DNA from: Rotaria sp. Silwood1
Taxonomy: Eukaryota; Rotifera; Eurotatoria; Philodinida; Philodinidae
Length of the DNA: 64,000 bases
Reading direction: 5' to 3'
Assembly: GCA_905250075.1 (NCBI GenBank)
Contig: CAJNOP010000061.1
Coordinates: 573,831 to 637,830 of the forward strand
The translations under genes and the position numbers were made by a program. Of this stretch, positions 13,001 to 26,032 are shown one piece after another (within the stretch, counting starts at the first letter, position 1; every line of letters begins with the position of its first letter). The notes beneath the pieces were generated by a model. The model searched no databases, was not told the origin of the DNA, and saw only the letters and a program-made list of their open reading frames with translations.

Positions 13001-13989
13001 GAACATGCTTATATCTCTAAATGGTTTAAAGTATGATTTGAAAACATCTCTGATAAATTGTAATTCGTATTTCAAAACTAGGTATGCTGCGTCCATATGA
13101 TTGATATTCATCATGCAGATTGTTGACACGATATTTGATACTGTTTGATGTGACGGATAATATGAAATTGAGCCATAGTCTTATTAAATGTTTCGTTGAT
13201 ATATTGAGAACGCTGTTATGTATGGATTTAGAAACTCACTATATCAAACGATACAAGCCCTACGTCATGATTGCAGAGGATGTCAATAGATTTCGTTCTA
13301 CTGGAATCGTAGCAGCATTGTGTGAAGACTCACAACTAGAATAGAGTAAACTATTTCAAGCGAGAGTGTGGTTGAGTATGGGCATGATCATTGAGATCAT
13401 GTTCACATTCAGACACTACACCTTCACAATAGCTTCACCGCATGAATGGTATCATCAACATTGAAAAAACCATAGTCTGTTGAATATATGTAATGAAAAT
13501 GATCTACATAAATATGTTTGTGGGCATGGGTACAATCTTTGACACCTCGCTTGGACACACAGTACACACATCCACGCTTATGCCCACACTCATACCCCAC
13601 CTACAGGGATAAAATAAAAGTAAACACAAAATGGTGAATGTTGCCGATGCATGGATAGGAATAGAATCATTCAGATCACCGATTGACAAAAATATCTATT
13701 GGAAACGATAATCTATGTTTCAACCCATCACTAAGCTTTCACTTGTTTTTGTAAGAACATTCTTCTCACACCCATACAGAAACCGACACGTTTTCATTAA
13801 CACTCCCGAGTGTACTGACATCTACAGTCACAGCCTACATTTCTGTACACGCAGATATCGCTATTCATTGTGGTAAATTATGTGTTTTTGATTTGTTTCA
13901 AGTTTCTTCTGAAACCACAACAACTTGATAAAAAGAACGAAAAGATTCGATGAAAACAAGCTCAATAGAAGTCGGAATAAGACCTCTTT
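10020..13989. other. Intergenic, no recognised gene
   Basis: About 4 kb of AT-rich DNA. The short open frames at 12773-12964, 13120-13344 and 13504-13689 do not resemble known proteins. Around 13500-13600 and 13765-13785 there are degenerate GTGTGGG/CCCACAC-like words similar to the telomere-type array at 21604, too scattered to call an array. Confidence 0.5.
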
Positions 13990-15322
13990 TTACAGAAAAA
14001 CATCCCAGACTTCCGTAAATATCTTTCGACAAATAGGACAAACGGAATCAAGTTGTTGACGAATAGTTTCAGCACACTCAGAACAAGTGCACATATGTTT
14101 ACATGGAATAAAAAGGCAGCGAACAGTTCGTACGAGGCAAATCGAACAGTTGAATTGATTCGTTGTTTCATAGGACACTCGTGATGATAATTCGGTTGCT
14201 GAATGTTCTCTACTAGATGTTAGTCTCTTGGAGACTAATTGAGATGACTGTTGCTGTTTCTGAATTAATGAGAAGGGCATAACGTGTGTGCTGTTCTGAG
14301 ATATCGTTGGCCGATCAGCAACAGTAAAGTAGCAATCATATTTGTGCGGTATCCGTTTTGAGTCGTACAAATAAACAAAACTACCGTTGCGCGCTGGCAT
14401 CCATATGGAACCATTCGGTTGAGAACTGTTCAATTCTTCATTCGGATTAATGAAGCAGTAATATTTGATACCGAGTTCTAACAATTCTGAAATCGTGACA
14501 TCCTAAAAACCAGATTGAAATGAAAGGTTCGCAGAGAAAAAAAACCTAGAGACATTTTAGCTAGATAAGATACCTGAAAACGTCCATCTTTGAACAAGTG
14601 TTCCGTGTACTCTTCTTGCCATGGATAGGGACCATCAAAGTGTAGTCCGTTGTCTGCTTTGACAAGACAATTGATTTGCAAAGTTTTGAACGTGGAGTTA
14701 TCGAACCGAAAGTAAGCAAATCCACCTAGGGCAACAAAAGTGTAGTTCGGATCACCGCTAGCCAACTTCTGATCAATTTTAGCCTTTTTCTTCTGAGATA
14801 ATTGCGTTAATCCGACAGGCGGATAGACCCAACAGAAGTGAGTGGCATCGTGGGGTATATTTGCGGCGTCACGTGCTTCACCATTCAATGTAACACAAGC
14901 CATAGGCGCATGTTGACCAATATCTTGCATTTCAGGACAATTGGCAAGAGCTCTCAAGTGTCGACCGAATTCTACTTGATACATGTTTGATCCTTGTATG
15001 ATAGATAGAGAAATGTTTGTCGTTCGAATACCTAGTTGAGATTATGTCAAATGTAGTTTGTATGATTTTTGAATCTTCTAAACAACATACCGAAAGGTCC
15101 AAGTCGCTCAAGTCGACGTTCAGTCTGCTTGTGTACGGTGGATTCGAATGATTCAGAGCTATACGCAGTCGGATTCGATAATTGACGCAGGAGATCATTG
15201 TCATATTGACGATAGACCCAACCTATGCCAGTCTTGTAAAAAAGAACGCAGTCTTCTGTTATTTCTTCATTTTCCAGCTCACACACAATACTTGTCGGTA
15301 CGTTTTTAAGTTGTCTCGACAT
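13990..15322 (-). CDS. RING-finger protein, probable E3 ubiquitin ligase
   Basis: Three exons on the minus strand (15322-15091, 15031-14574, 14502-13990) with introns of 59 and 71 bp join in phase to 400 codons. The C-terminus is a C3HC4 RING: CSIC, then IPCKHMCTCSEC, then VCPICRKIF, in the last 50 residues, with the spacing of the XIAP/MGRN/neuralized type. This would recruit an E2 enzyme and place ubiquitin on a substrate. The N-terminal 110 residues (GWVYRQYDNDLL ... MYQVEFGRHLRAL) faintly resemble a WWE module, which would bind ADP-ribose polymers, but I am not sure. The middle region, rich in aromatic residues, is not recognised. There is no signal peptide or membrane helix. The 5' region (15323-15500) shows nothing that defines a promoter. 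Confidence 0.8.
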
Positions 15323-16767
15323 GTTTCGTTTCAGCTCTTAAACACACGCAATCTAAAACAAAGTTTACAAAAGAGTGTCAACAATAAAGACAAAAAATTT
15401 CTTCATCATAGTTTACATGCAATTTCCTCTCTAGAAGAACAAGCGAACTTCTCCTTCAAAAATGGTTTAAGAAAGAAAAAGATAAAGTACTAGTCTCTAA
15501 CAGTCGCAAAGCTTTCATCTAACATATACCCTATTCTACAAGAAAAAGGGAATGAGAGAGAGAAGGAACGTATCACAGCAAGACAGCGGTCACATGAAGA
15601 AAATCGAACAAGTTGCTGTAGACTTGGGTATCGATCTTAGAGAAGAAAATGGGCACTACGAATGATGATTGTCCAATTGAAATGCAAAATGTCGATATTG
15701 AAGACGGATGAAAGGATGATGCATGAACGAAACGAAATCAAACAGCGTTCAACTTCAGTCGTCTCGCCGTCTGTCTCATATACAGGAGATTCATTCACAT
15801 TTGGCTTTCATGATGAATTTCGCTTCCTACTGCAATTTTTTATAGTCATCGTTCAATGGTCTTATGAAAGAGTAGTAGAATAATTAATACACTATGGTCT
15901 ACAAGAAATGTTGAGGTAGTATCAAAGATGAAAAATGGCATGAGTGCATAAGATAGTACTAGATGCTAGTGCACAGATAGTGTACAATAGCTCCTTAAAG
16001 ATCATCGCCATGATTGTACAAATCATGCTACTCTGACTTTCTTTCTTATTTTGTCTCCCGTTTTTTGCGCTTGACGAGTATAAGCTGTTGCAGAAAGAGG
16101 AGAAAATGTCGACTGTTTCGTCATAGGTGTCTTATGCAAACTAAGAATGCTATTCAACACAAACAGAGAGAGCGAAGAGAAAAAAGAACAAAGCTTTTCT
16201 CATTTGAATGCCGATGGCAATAAATGAAGAGTACTCGATAATGCATGTGTTATAATTTCTTGGATATTTTTCTCGTTCGTTCTCTGTGTCGAATAAAATT
16301 CTCAGTCTGCATGAAAAAAAAAACGTTTCGTTTCGTGAAAAACAGACATCCTTGAAAGAAAAATAACATTGCAATCTCGCATTGGATATTTGGGATATCT
16401 GAACGGAACAGTCGACGTTGTCTCTTCTTGTTGCAGCATATTGTTTGGGGAATGGAAAAACCTCGACATAGAGTAAGACGAAAAGCTAGACTAGGGTGTT
16501 TTGTGGAATCATGATGATAATCTTCACGGTAGCTTTGCCAAAATGTGTCATTGTACATTATCTGTGCACCAACAGCTAATATCTCGCTTAGCAATCTTGT
16601 CATTTTTCATCTTCCATCCAGCATTGATATATGTTGTAGCTTATTCTAAATTAATTATCCGACTATCCTTTGATAAGATCAGCCAACGGCGATCGCTCAG
16701 CATAAACATTGATAAATTTGACACAATCCCTTTCTCTACAATGTCGAGATTCAGCTTTTTTTCCATT
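15323..16767. other. Intergenic, no supported gene
   Basis: Open frames here (for example minus 16250-16603) have odd composition and no family resemblance. Some could be remnants downstream of the ankyrin pseudogene that follows. Confidence 0.4.
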
Positions 16768-18100
16768 TTACGTAACAAGTGGTACTATTCCAGATGGATC
16801 ATCGATTTCAACCACTAATTCTTCTGTTAGACTCTCTAATAGTGTACGATTTCTTGCCAATTGTAGTACGTCGATAAAGTTTTTATTGTGGAAGTTTTTT
16901 GTTTCAGGATTGCATTTCATCTTAAGTAGAAATTTTACTGTTTGATGTCACCAATCATGAACTTTAATACTGATATCCATTAATAGATTATTTTCATCTT
17001 CGTCTAATTAATGCAAAAATGAAGGCGACAACAATCATAGTTTTTGAAGTATATTACGTTCTCTTTTTGCAGTAGCATAAACACTAAATTTTTTTCATTA
17101 AACCGAAATCCCAATATTCTCTTATCCATAACCGTATTGAATAGTTCGCGTCCTGTTCGATTTCCTGTTATCAAATCGATATTTTTTTCGAACAGACTTC
17201 ATTTGTTGTCCAAAAAGCATTGTACTTGTTCAATATGACAATAAAGAAGTAATATAACATCGAGTCGATGTTTTTTCATTGAATTAGTTAGAATAAATCT
17301 AAATTTATTATTGAAGTTCTCACACCATAGTGTTGTGACAATGAAAGTATATTTTTCAAGGACAATTCTTAAAATTTCATATTCAATAAATTCATTTTTA
17401 TTTACCAAGTAGATTAAGTAATTCGTAATTAATATATCCAATAAACGTTCTTCAATCCAAGTTTTATTATTGGATATTTTTTTTGACATTCTAATCTAAA
17501 GAGACGAAAATCAATGATAGATTGATAACATTTCATATTTTAAAATATTCTCATGGATAAATAGAATAAAATAAGAAATACCAAATATTACATGAGGTAT
17601 CATTGATAGGATAATATCGATTATTTAAAAGATCAACATATGAAATGATAAGTAACTTGAATAATTGTGTTACAGAATGAGTATTATTGAGATGACCAAG
17701 TAATAGTTTATTGACAGCTTGAGGCAGATTTATATTGATTGAAGTCACGGACAAAATATTTCACACGAGCATATTTATTCAGAATCAATACTTCGATTAT
17801 TCTCAGTTGTTGTCGATTCCTTGCGTATAGATTTCATTTTTTTCAATAATTAATTGAACTTGAATTCTTTGTTTTATACACTGTTGTCGAATATGAAGAG
17901 AAGTCAAGCAATGAAAACATTGACGAATTTTTTTTTCTTCCATTACCGCATTCACTGATGACAAGTGAAGAAATGCATCTCTAAACACCATAGAATTATA
18001 ATAATCGTCAAAGTTTTTAACGTATGTACGACCATGTAAGACATTAGCAAATAGATGCGATCGTTTATCAATGAGAATATTGTTAAGGCATTAAGTCAAT
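16768..18100 (-). pseudogene. Decayed ankyrin-repeat gene, possibly fem-1-like
   Basis: On the minus strand several frames give protein-like text broken by stops and shifts. The clearest part is the 3' end, reading down from about 17000: MDISIKVHDW, an in-frame TGA, then HQTVKFLLKMKCNPETKNF and NFIDVLQLARNRTLLESL, ending at a TAA at 16768-16770. This has the spacing of an ankyrin repeat (helix, VKFLLK..CNPETKN, turn, helix). Upstream pieces at 17199-17489 (LLYCHIEQVQCFL) and 17551-17991 are helical and leucine-rich. LLYCHIEQVQC recalls the region before the last ankyrin repeats of fem-1 proteins, but that assignment is weak. Multiple lesions argue against a working product. Confidence 0.55.
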
Positions 18101-21079
18101 CTGATAAATGTCCGAAAGACCATTTCAATTTTACCAAAATAATCAAGGATAATCATTAAAATTTCATCATATAGCATTTCAAAAGTTGATACCATTTTAA
18201 ACTTGTTTTGTTTTCAAAGTCGACTAGAAATCATTTTATACCTTTTGATATCTTATCATGACAAATATATGTAATTGCATGATATGTTGACTTTATTCAC
18301 CATTCAGTTTTTTTTTCTTCTCCGTTCTGCATCTATCGTTATCAACAATACCAAGTGTAGTAACTTTGTTGCCAAAGCTCTTGAACAAAATGTTCGTTTG
18401 CTTTTCGACTATTTACAATTAGTAAACTAGCATTATAAACAGTTAGTTGGAATCAAACTCGTGTACTCTTTCTACATACATACTTAATGGCTTTTTCTGA
18501 CTTAAGAGAACTTCAAGTGAGCAAATAGTCATGAGAGCCAAAAAAGCAGTCTTCATGGATATCACTTTCGTGTATCCTGGAGTAGATTTTTCATCTATGG
18601 TATTTTAAAATGTGGATCTTGCAAAACCTATTTAATAGGCTACCTTTATTCGATGACAAAAAATCAAGATTCCATCATATTTTTAATTACCATTTCATTC
18701 AAACATAATTACAAAAAATTTGACTATCAACTTCACTTGAAATCTCAATCAACAACATATGCTTTGTTTTTGAATAGAAGTAAGTTCTACTGTTAATGAT
18801 TCATCATTGAAGGTTTTTAGAGATCTGAAAATGCTCAAATCCCAGAATGACAAAAATTGGTTCTTTACTAACGAAATCTTGGGGGTAGCAGATGTCGACA
18901 AGAGTGGGCGAAGAAGTCTTTTTTTTGGGAATCAGGATTGAACTCTAATCGAACCAATATTTTTTGGAATCGTATCAGAACTAGCAGTATGAATTTTTAT
19001 TGACATCGGAACCGCTTATCTCTAATGTCGATAGCAGCTTGTCAAGTCTTTCGTTGCAACGGTCAGAACTATCGAGACTTGATACCATGGATTTCTCTCA
19101 TCGCATTTACCTATGTACTGGACAATAGATCTGAGAACTTCATTCTGTTCATTTGACAAGTCAACATGCACTTGTCATTTAAATATATAATTATAAATGA
19201 GAATCATAATGAACGAAAATAAATTATAATCTAACAATTTTTCTTTTACTATTTTTATCATCTATAAGAAAATAGAATAATCACAAGAAAAAAAAGAGAA
19301 AGAAGAGAAATAATAACCAGAAAAATAAATAAATAAAGTATAATTAACTCGGGCCTTTCGAATGAATTCTTTTTCAAGCGATTTTTCATACAAAGAATCA
19401 ACTGCATATAATGCAGAAAAAACGAATGGAAGTTATGTGCTGGGTTCATAAGTATAGCGAACATTGCGAGAATTCAATTTGAATACATATACTCAATTGT
19501 AAGTATTGTAGAATTGCAGATATTGCTGAGAATTAATAGTAAAATAATGTGTATATAATAAGCTGCTAAGAATGTATAGATTCAATTAAGATTATTGCTG
19601 AGTTTTAATTATAATCAATCGCAAATATCACAGAGACTCGATTAGAACATGACGTATAGAGTCAATTGAAGATATTGTGGAGAATTAATTGAAGAATGAT
19701 ATACATATACTGTTGCGAATAATGCATAGTTTTCACTATGGCTCTTATGAAGCATAAGTCAGAAGATAATTTATGAAATCATTTGTAAATGAAGTACAGA
19801 ATCAATTTGACAATATTGTTGAGGATTAATCGCAAAGCAACATATATCAATATATATATAGTCATTACCGAATAATAGAAATCTTCTATAACTGTGTAAT
19901 TTTTCATTTTCTGCTGGTAGATGATGTGTCGTGACAATATCAGTTCACATTTCACCTACTATCAACCATAGAAGGCGGAGCCACAAGAGTTGGTAAGCTA
20001 AACTTACCCTAGACTCAGACTTCGTAGGCTGCTACCGACTCAAGCGTTAACTTCTCATTCTATTAGGTTGGCATCTTTATTTTATGCATCAATACTTGTT
20101 TTCAAAGGTCAAAGCTTTTCGCCACCTTCGGTGGCAACTACTAACACTTTCATAATGAAACAGAATTACAAAATGTTTTTGCAAAAAATATTCAGTTTTG
20201 TTTGATTAAATGTCATAACATACATCGACAGTCACTTGAAATTATAATCTCTTATTACAAGCGAAGGAAAAGTGGACGAGAAAGCTGAGTCTGATCAGCT
20301 TGACACACCACTCAAAGTTTTGTTGGGTTTCAACGGCTAATCTCAGATGCCTATCAAACATTTTCAAAGCACTGAACAATCCGACAATCCATTTCTTTAT
20401 TTTATGAATACTGCTACGTCTCTATTATTCTGTTTTTCAGTAAAGCAGGTTAAAAACTTCTCCTTCCAAAGTAGGTCGCATCGATCAATCGAATTGGGAT
20501 CCGAGCTTCAGCCAAGAATAAGAGTTAGTTTTAGCTTAATTATTATAAGATCGCCATTTAGATTGTTTCAAGAACATGTAGAGTTTACATGATTCTTTCA
20601 ATGTACGTTTTTTGACATAAGTTGCAAATTTCTTTCTGATCTGCACCGGTATTATGCAGTACAAAATGTGAGTATGAAATAAGAAGTATTAATTGTATTT
20701 TATTTTATTGACATAACACAAAATATTTACCTACTCGCTATATTTAACTTCTTGGTGAGAACCTTATAAAAATTTTGAGGCTACTCTAGATTCACAACAC
20801 TCCGACTCCTATGGAAATAATATATATTATCGAAACAAACAGATCTCATAGTATCACTTATGAATTTTCATCGCTTTGTTTTTATAATAGAAATCAAACG
20901 TTAAATGGAAATAAACTATTCAAATAAGTGATAATAATATTCTTATTGACAATTTCTATTGATATCGAACTAGCTATTAAATTTATATTCAGAATATTTC
21001 ATGCTCATTAACAACATTTATTCGAAGGAGGCGAAATTTATTTGATATAATCTAAAAATTTCCCACTGTGTGTACTACT
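18101..21079. other. Intergenic with scattered repeats
   Basis: No gene is recognised. A short perfect hairpin GCCACC-TTC-GGTGGC lies at about 20121-20135. The interval 19470-19850 holds recurring copies of a 35-bp word, listed separately. Confidence 0.5.
19510..19850. repeat. Dispersed copies of a ~35-bp motif
   Basis: Four related copies of a motif like TCAATTGAAGATATTGTTGA followed by GAATTAAT occur near 19516, 19578, 19658 and 19802, with irregular spacing and substitutions. This looks like a worn tandem repeat or several relics of one short element. Confidence 0.45.
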
Positions 21080-21560
21080 ACTTCCAGACTTCTCGTATTC
21101 ATAACTTTTGAATCTTCGAATCTAATACAATAATTTTTTTCATCGTTTCCAAATATTCAAAACGGATTTTTAATTCAGTTAAACGAGGTAGATGTATTTT
21201 TGTTTCATTGAGAAAATGTTCAACATAATAAATAGGTGCGAAATCAAATTCAAGTGAAACAAGATGTGGGTATACAACAATTGAGCACCAGTCTTTGTCA
21301 CGAAGGTGAAATTCATCAAATTCGTAAAATGATATGTAACGATTCGAAACAGATAAAATTTTAAGAAATAGGAAAGCTGGAGCAAGTCGAACGAAAAATT
21401 CATGTTTGAACGAATCTTTATCTCATAACTTCAAATGAGTAACAGAATCAAATATAATATTTGGAATATTATTTTCAATATGTTCAAGACGATGAAATTT
21501 AAATGGAAGTGACAAAACGTGACACATAATTTCCCTAATGTTGCAATAATCTACCGTCCA
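21080..21560 (-). pseudogene. F-box family C-terminal fragment, decayed
   Basis: Minus-strand text from about 21560 down reads NIREIMCHVLSLPFKFHRLE, then FDSVTHLKL, an in-frame TGA, and continues FEFFVRLAPAFLFLKIL-like text, then DEFHLRDKDWCSIV, YPHLVSLEFDFAP and HLPRLTELKIRF, ending near 21105. This is the leucine-rich C-terminal part typical of the large bdelloid F-box proteins (substrate-binding part of SCF ubiquitin ligases). No F-box domain was found upstream; that side runs into the TGTGGG array at 21604. It belongs to a different subfamily from the gene at 28901. Confidence 0.7.
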
Positions 21561-21603
21561 AGTCATCGGTCGATGCTCTATATTTGTGAAAGTTTCTTGA
21601 AGG

Positions 21604-21690
21604 GTGTGGGATGTGGGTGTGGGTGTGGGTGTGGGTGTGAGGTGCGGTGGGATATGCGTGGGGGTGGGGTGGATGAGTGTGAGTATGAGA
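21604..21690 (+). repeat. Interstitial TGTGGG array (bdelloid telomere-type repeat)
   Basis: About six TGTGGG units occur almost in register at 21604-21640, followed by degenerate GGTGCGGTGGG and GTGGGGGTGGGG words. TGTGGG is the telomere repeat reported for Adineta vaga. Here it lies inside the scaffold beside the F-box fragment, so it is either an old telomere, a patch added during break repair, or a simple repeat of the same sequence. A CACCCACACCC word lies just downstream at about 21722. Confidence 0.75.
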
Positions 21691-21759
21691 TGTTAGTAGT
21701 AATGAATTTGCTCTTTTCTAGACACCCACACCCTTCATCTACTCGCTTGATATTCTAAT

Positions 21760-24317
21760 GATATCACATGTCGAATCGATATTCATGGCAAGAAAGAATC
21801 TTGATTCAAATATTCAGTTGTTCTACTAGATATTTGTCTATCAATCTGGGGGAGAACAAATCTTTCTTTATTCTTTAATTTTGAAAATAAAGAATTCATC
21901 TATCTTCATTTTATAAATATAAAGATGTAATGTATCTTTATTTTTAAACAATAAACATTTATTTTTTTACTTTTATTTATTTCTCAAATGCAAAGAACTT
22001 TATTATTTTAATTTTAAAAAGATAAATATTTTATTTATACTTATTCTTTACTATAATTAAAAATAAAGTAAGGCCTCTATTTGTAACTGAAAAGTCAAGT
22101 TTCTATGTGCTGAATTTCATAAAATCAGCAGAATTTCCGACATAACATTTTTGAGAATTCATGGTCTTCTGTTATGCTTTGTGAAATTTTTTAGTGTGTG
22201 ATCTTCTAATGTAATATGATCTTCTATTCTTGACCCGTGTTTCATAAAAAATCGACCATCTTTTACTTTAGTCAATTAAAACTGGGTCTTCCGAATGAAA
22301 GATAACTTTTTATTTCATCTTCTTATTGCAGTTTTTTCCTTGTTCATAAAATTTTTGAGTAAGCAGTCATTTCATGTTGAGATTTCTTAAGACGTGTAGC
22401 AGAAAAAACAGTTCGATTACATTTTTAATCAACTTCATTTTATAAGCAAGGCTTAATTCATTCAAAATGATTTTTGAAAAGGCAATTGCACTTGATCAAA
22501 ATGGATTGAACATGAAATAGTTAGATTAAAATTGACTAAAAACATTGCTATTTTAATCGATTTTTTAATCAGAAAAACTAAACTAGAATCAGCCTTTTTT
22601 CATTTGTTTTGGCACAGGGCAAAAATTTTGGCCCTGTCCTGTCCTGCCCTTTGACGGTCTCTGGTCTGTATGCCTTCTCATTCGTTCTTAATCTTTCATT
22701 GTCATTTGATTGATGTGTTTTTTGGATTTCATTCTGAGTCACAGTTCACATCAGAACGAGTATAAAAGAAAGATTAAGGAAAGCTTTCTATATACTAAAT
22801 ATTATAGAAGTGTGATTGAGGCACTGGAAATAGTTTATTTGCACTTGGACTTGGAACATCATATCTGAATTCTGGCTTGTATCTGAAAAGTTATGGCACA
22901 AACGCTCAATATACCTTCAAGAATCTTTAATTTGATAGATCGAATTTTGCTCTGCAAAACCATATATATATGACTTTTTTGCCATTCGTCCTCATATGGA
23001 TGTTCACACTCTGTTTTATCTTAAATTCGGCGGCACCAGAAATTTTTTTATGGATTCAGATAGAATGAAAAACAGCCTATTTAATAAGTATAGAAATGGT
23101 TTGTGTTCAAGTAGCACGATGTCTCCATTTGAACCACATAAAGTATTCTACTAGTGATTGTATCATTCATATAGTTTTCTTTATTTTTCTATATCCTTCA
23201 TGTACATCTCAGCTTTGAGTTTTTTCCAACGAGATGAATTTTGAAGTATGCCGTTTGGAAAAATATTGAACTCTCGTATTTTAATCAATTCTTTGTCGAA
23301 ATCTGTGTCAATAAAGAGCAAAAAAATAGAGGACTTGTGAAGAGGATATCTATAGAAGGGTTTGACTGGTTGAGGTGGGATTTTCTCTAGATATATTTAT
23401 ATTTATGAATTTCTCTCAGAATAAAACTATTAATTTAAAGCATCAAGTGCTGTATTTTCTCTGGCTCGAGTAATATGGGCGAAAATTTACATTTTAGGTA
23501 GCTTTGGTGCTTTATAACTATGATTCCAGTAAGATAGAAGTGTGAAATATTTACTGCAGCTAGAGTTCATAGATAGGTATCTTCGCTGAAAATCGTAGTG
23601 CTCAGATGAGTTTTTCTCCCGAAAAATGAAGCAGAAGGAGCGCTGAATCATAAAAGTAAGAAGACCCATCGAAGATGTATAACTTCATGGTGAAAACAGA
23701 TTTCGAGGTCAAGAAATGACTTGCTGCAAAAATTATCGATAAGAGTCCCAAACTAGGCATTCACTTCTTCATCAGAATTGCATTGTTCATGTTGTAACAC
23801 ATATTTAATTATTGGAACTTACCCATTTGCGATCCAGAGTAAAGAGGTTAGTGTCTTGGATAGATATCTTACGATGGATCTCTTAAAAATTCAAATCACC
23901 GAAAACGAACCTAGGATCTTGTGCACACTCATTGTTAAGAAGGAACAGTGATAACTACAGCTCCCCATAGTATTGAGAAATTGAAAGAAATCTGTAACAT
24001 ATAAGTGACTTTCTTTCTCATACTTGTTTATCATATGAGCAAGAAATGCTACAAGTTTATAATTTGAAGCATTATACATTGCAATTATTGGTCTTACTGA
24101 AGGCTTGGGTTTATTTATCTTTATTGTATAATAGAGCACTGGCATCGAGCTATCTGAGGCAATTCATTCATCATATTCTTTTCTTATGATTTTCCTATCT
24201 TTCAATAATTCGAGCGGTCTAGTTGGATACATTTTTCTTCTTTTCCATCCTACTTTACTTCTTCGGGTCTTGCAAAATTTGAGCTACTTTATTCATATAA
24301 TCAATTTTTAGTATGAC
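21760..24317. other. Intergenic, no recognised gene
   Basis: AT-rich. At 22614-22664 there is a GC-rich patch with GGGCAAAAATTTTGGCCC and repeated CCTGTCCTG words, then GACGGTCTCTG. It resembles a single end of a hAT-type element with repeated subterminal words; no partner end was found. Confidence 0.5.
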
Positions 24318-24903
24318 TAATGTCCGTTTCAAAATATAAAGCGTCCCACTGTTTTTGAATAACTCAAGAACGCAATCAGCTAGAGATCTGCGGTTTTCAC
24401 CAATCGAAAGAAGAGACAGGGGATGTCTTTTTCTCCGATATTGTATCAGACAAAATCATTTTAAAATCAGTCATTTCTGCAAAACATTGCAAAAAATGCA
24501 TGAAAACGACCCGGCATTCTGAAGAAATTTTCCTTTTGACGTGTGATCTAGATAGAGGGACTTCGGATCTATACTTCAGGATATAATTCGAATGATTATC
24601 TTACCGCATTCTAACGTTTAGCAAATAAAATCGTCTGTTTACTTGCAAGAAAACTATGAATTTCTTTTAATTTTGAAGTCAATTTTTTTACTTTTTGTCA
24701 AAATTTCATCTGAATGATAGACCATTTTTTCGATGTTATGCAGAAATGACTGGTTTCAAAATGATTCCGTCTGATACGATATTGGAGAAAAGACGTCCCC
24801 CTGTCTCTTCTTTCGATTGGTGAAAACCGCCGGTCTATAGCTGATTGTGTTCTTGAGTTATTCAAAAAACAGTGCGACGCGTTATATTTTGGAACGGACA
24901 TTA
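24318..24903. mobile_element. Fold-back MITE with TA target site (Tc1/mariner-like)
   Basis: Two inverted arms of about 190 bp (24318-24500 and 24708-24903) flank a short centre. The ends read TA-ATGTCCGTTTC and GGAACGGACAT-TA. The bordering TA dinucleotides suit Tc1/mariner insertion. The arms share long matches such as GATACGATATTGGAGAAA and its partner. There is no coding capacity. Confidence 0.75.
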
Positions 24904-25494
24904 GTAATAAAATTCTTGGTGATTTTCGATTATTCTCAATATAATTAAGAAGAGTAGTTACGATACCAGCAAATAGGACTTAGGTAGAAAGAATATTTAG
25001 CTCCACTGGATTGACATTTACACGAAGATGTACATATTTATTAAGAAGTGAAACTGATCAGATATTTCTTATTCACTCATGGAATAAATTGAAGAAAAAT
25101 CAATAAAAAGATAATTTATGTGTTCTCTTTATTCATCTGTGATATATTGATTACATGTTGAATCCTATATATTTATTTGTTTTATTAGTGTTTTGTTCAC
25201 AGTATGTATGTCAATTATTTGTTTTTATGGTTCTTTTCACTTGTGTTGTAAAGCATGTCATAAGGATTAATTAAATGTCTATATTGTCAATGATTTTTGT
25301 CCGAATAGTACGTCTATAATATTTAATATCATACCTAATATACAAGCAACTTGTTTTCCTTGTCAAAAGTACAATGAAAAGATTGTCATTCATTTCGAAT
25401 GCAAGAGAGTGTCTGTTCTGTTAAAGGTGTCCTACCAAGACGAACTTATTGGTTTTCTGTCCTGTCTCCTACAGAACTCAATCATTGAGGGATA

Positions 25495-25594
25495 NNNNNN
25501 NNNNNNNNNNNNNNNNNNNNNNNNNNNNNNNNNNNNNNNNNNNNNNNNNNNNNNNNNNNNNNNNNNNNNNNNNNNNNNNNNNNNNNNNNNNNNN
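25495..25594. other. Assembly gap, 100 N
   Basis: A run of exactly 100 N bases, the usual placeholder for a gap of unknown size. Frames crossing it are meaningless. Confidence 0.99.
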
Positions 25595-25869
25595 ATATAT
25601 ATCCATCATTACTAGAAAATTAGCTGTAAATAGGATACGTTCAAAATGATTCACAGGGAATCGCTCTTATACGTTCTTTTGTAACAATAATATGCCATTT
25701 TAACGCATTCAAATGCATTTTTAGAAACGCGTTTTATTCGATACATATCCGTTTCAATTACTAAATGATGCGTTTCAATGCGTTTTAAAAACTGCGTTCA
25801 AAGTCTAGTGAAAACATGTGAACTAGAAAAAATGCGTTGAAACGCAAATTTTTACAAATTTTTTTTTCA

Positions 25870-26032
25870 TGGGTACCAAGAAGTACCAAGAAGTACGAAG
25901 AAGTACGAAAAAGTACGAAGAAGTACCAAGAAGTACCAAGAAGTACGAAAAAGTACGGAAAAGTACGAAGAAGTACGAAAAAGTACCAAAAAGTACGAAG
26001 AAGTACAAAGAAGTACAAGAAGTACAGAAGTC
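25870..26032. repeat. Decanucleotide minisatellite GTACGAAGAA
   Basis: About sixteen head-to-tail units of 10 bp (GTACCAAGAA, GTACGAAGAA, GTACGAAAAA) run without interruption. Position 5 alternates between C and G and the tail varies between GAA and AAA. The open frames over this stretch on both strands are by-products of a repeat lacking stop codons and are not genes. It lies about 280 bp from the assembly gap. Confidence 0.9.

Noticed and set aside
20121..20135. Perfect hairpin GCCACC-TTC-GGTGGC as a terminator
   Set aside because: Only a 6-bp stem in a eukaryotic setting with no gene beside it.
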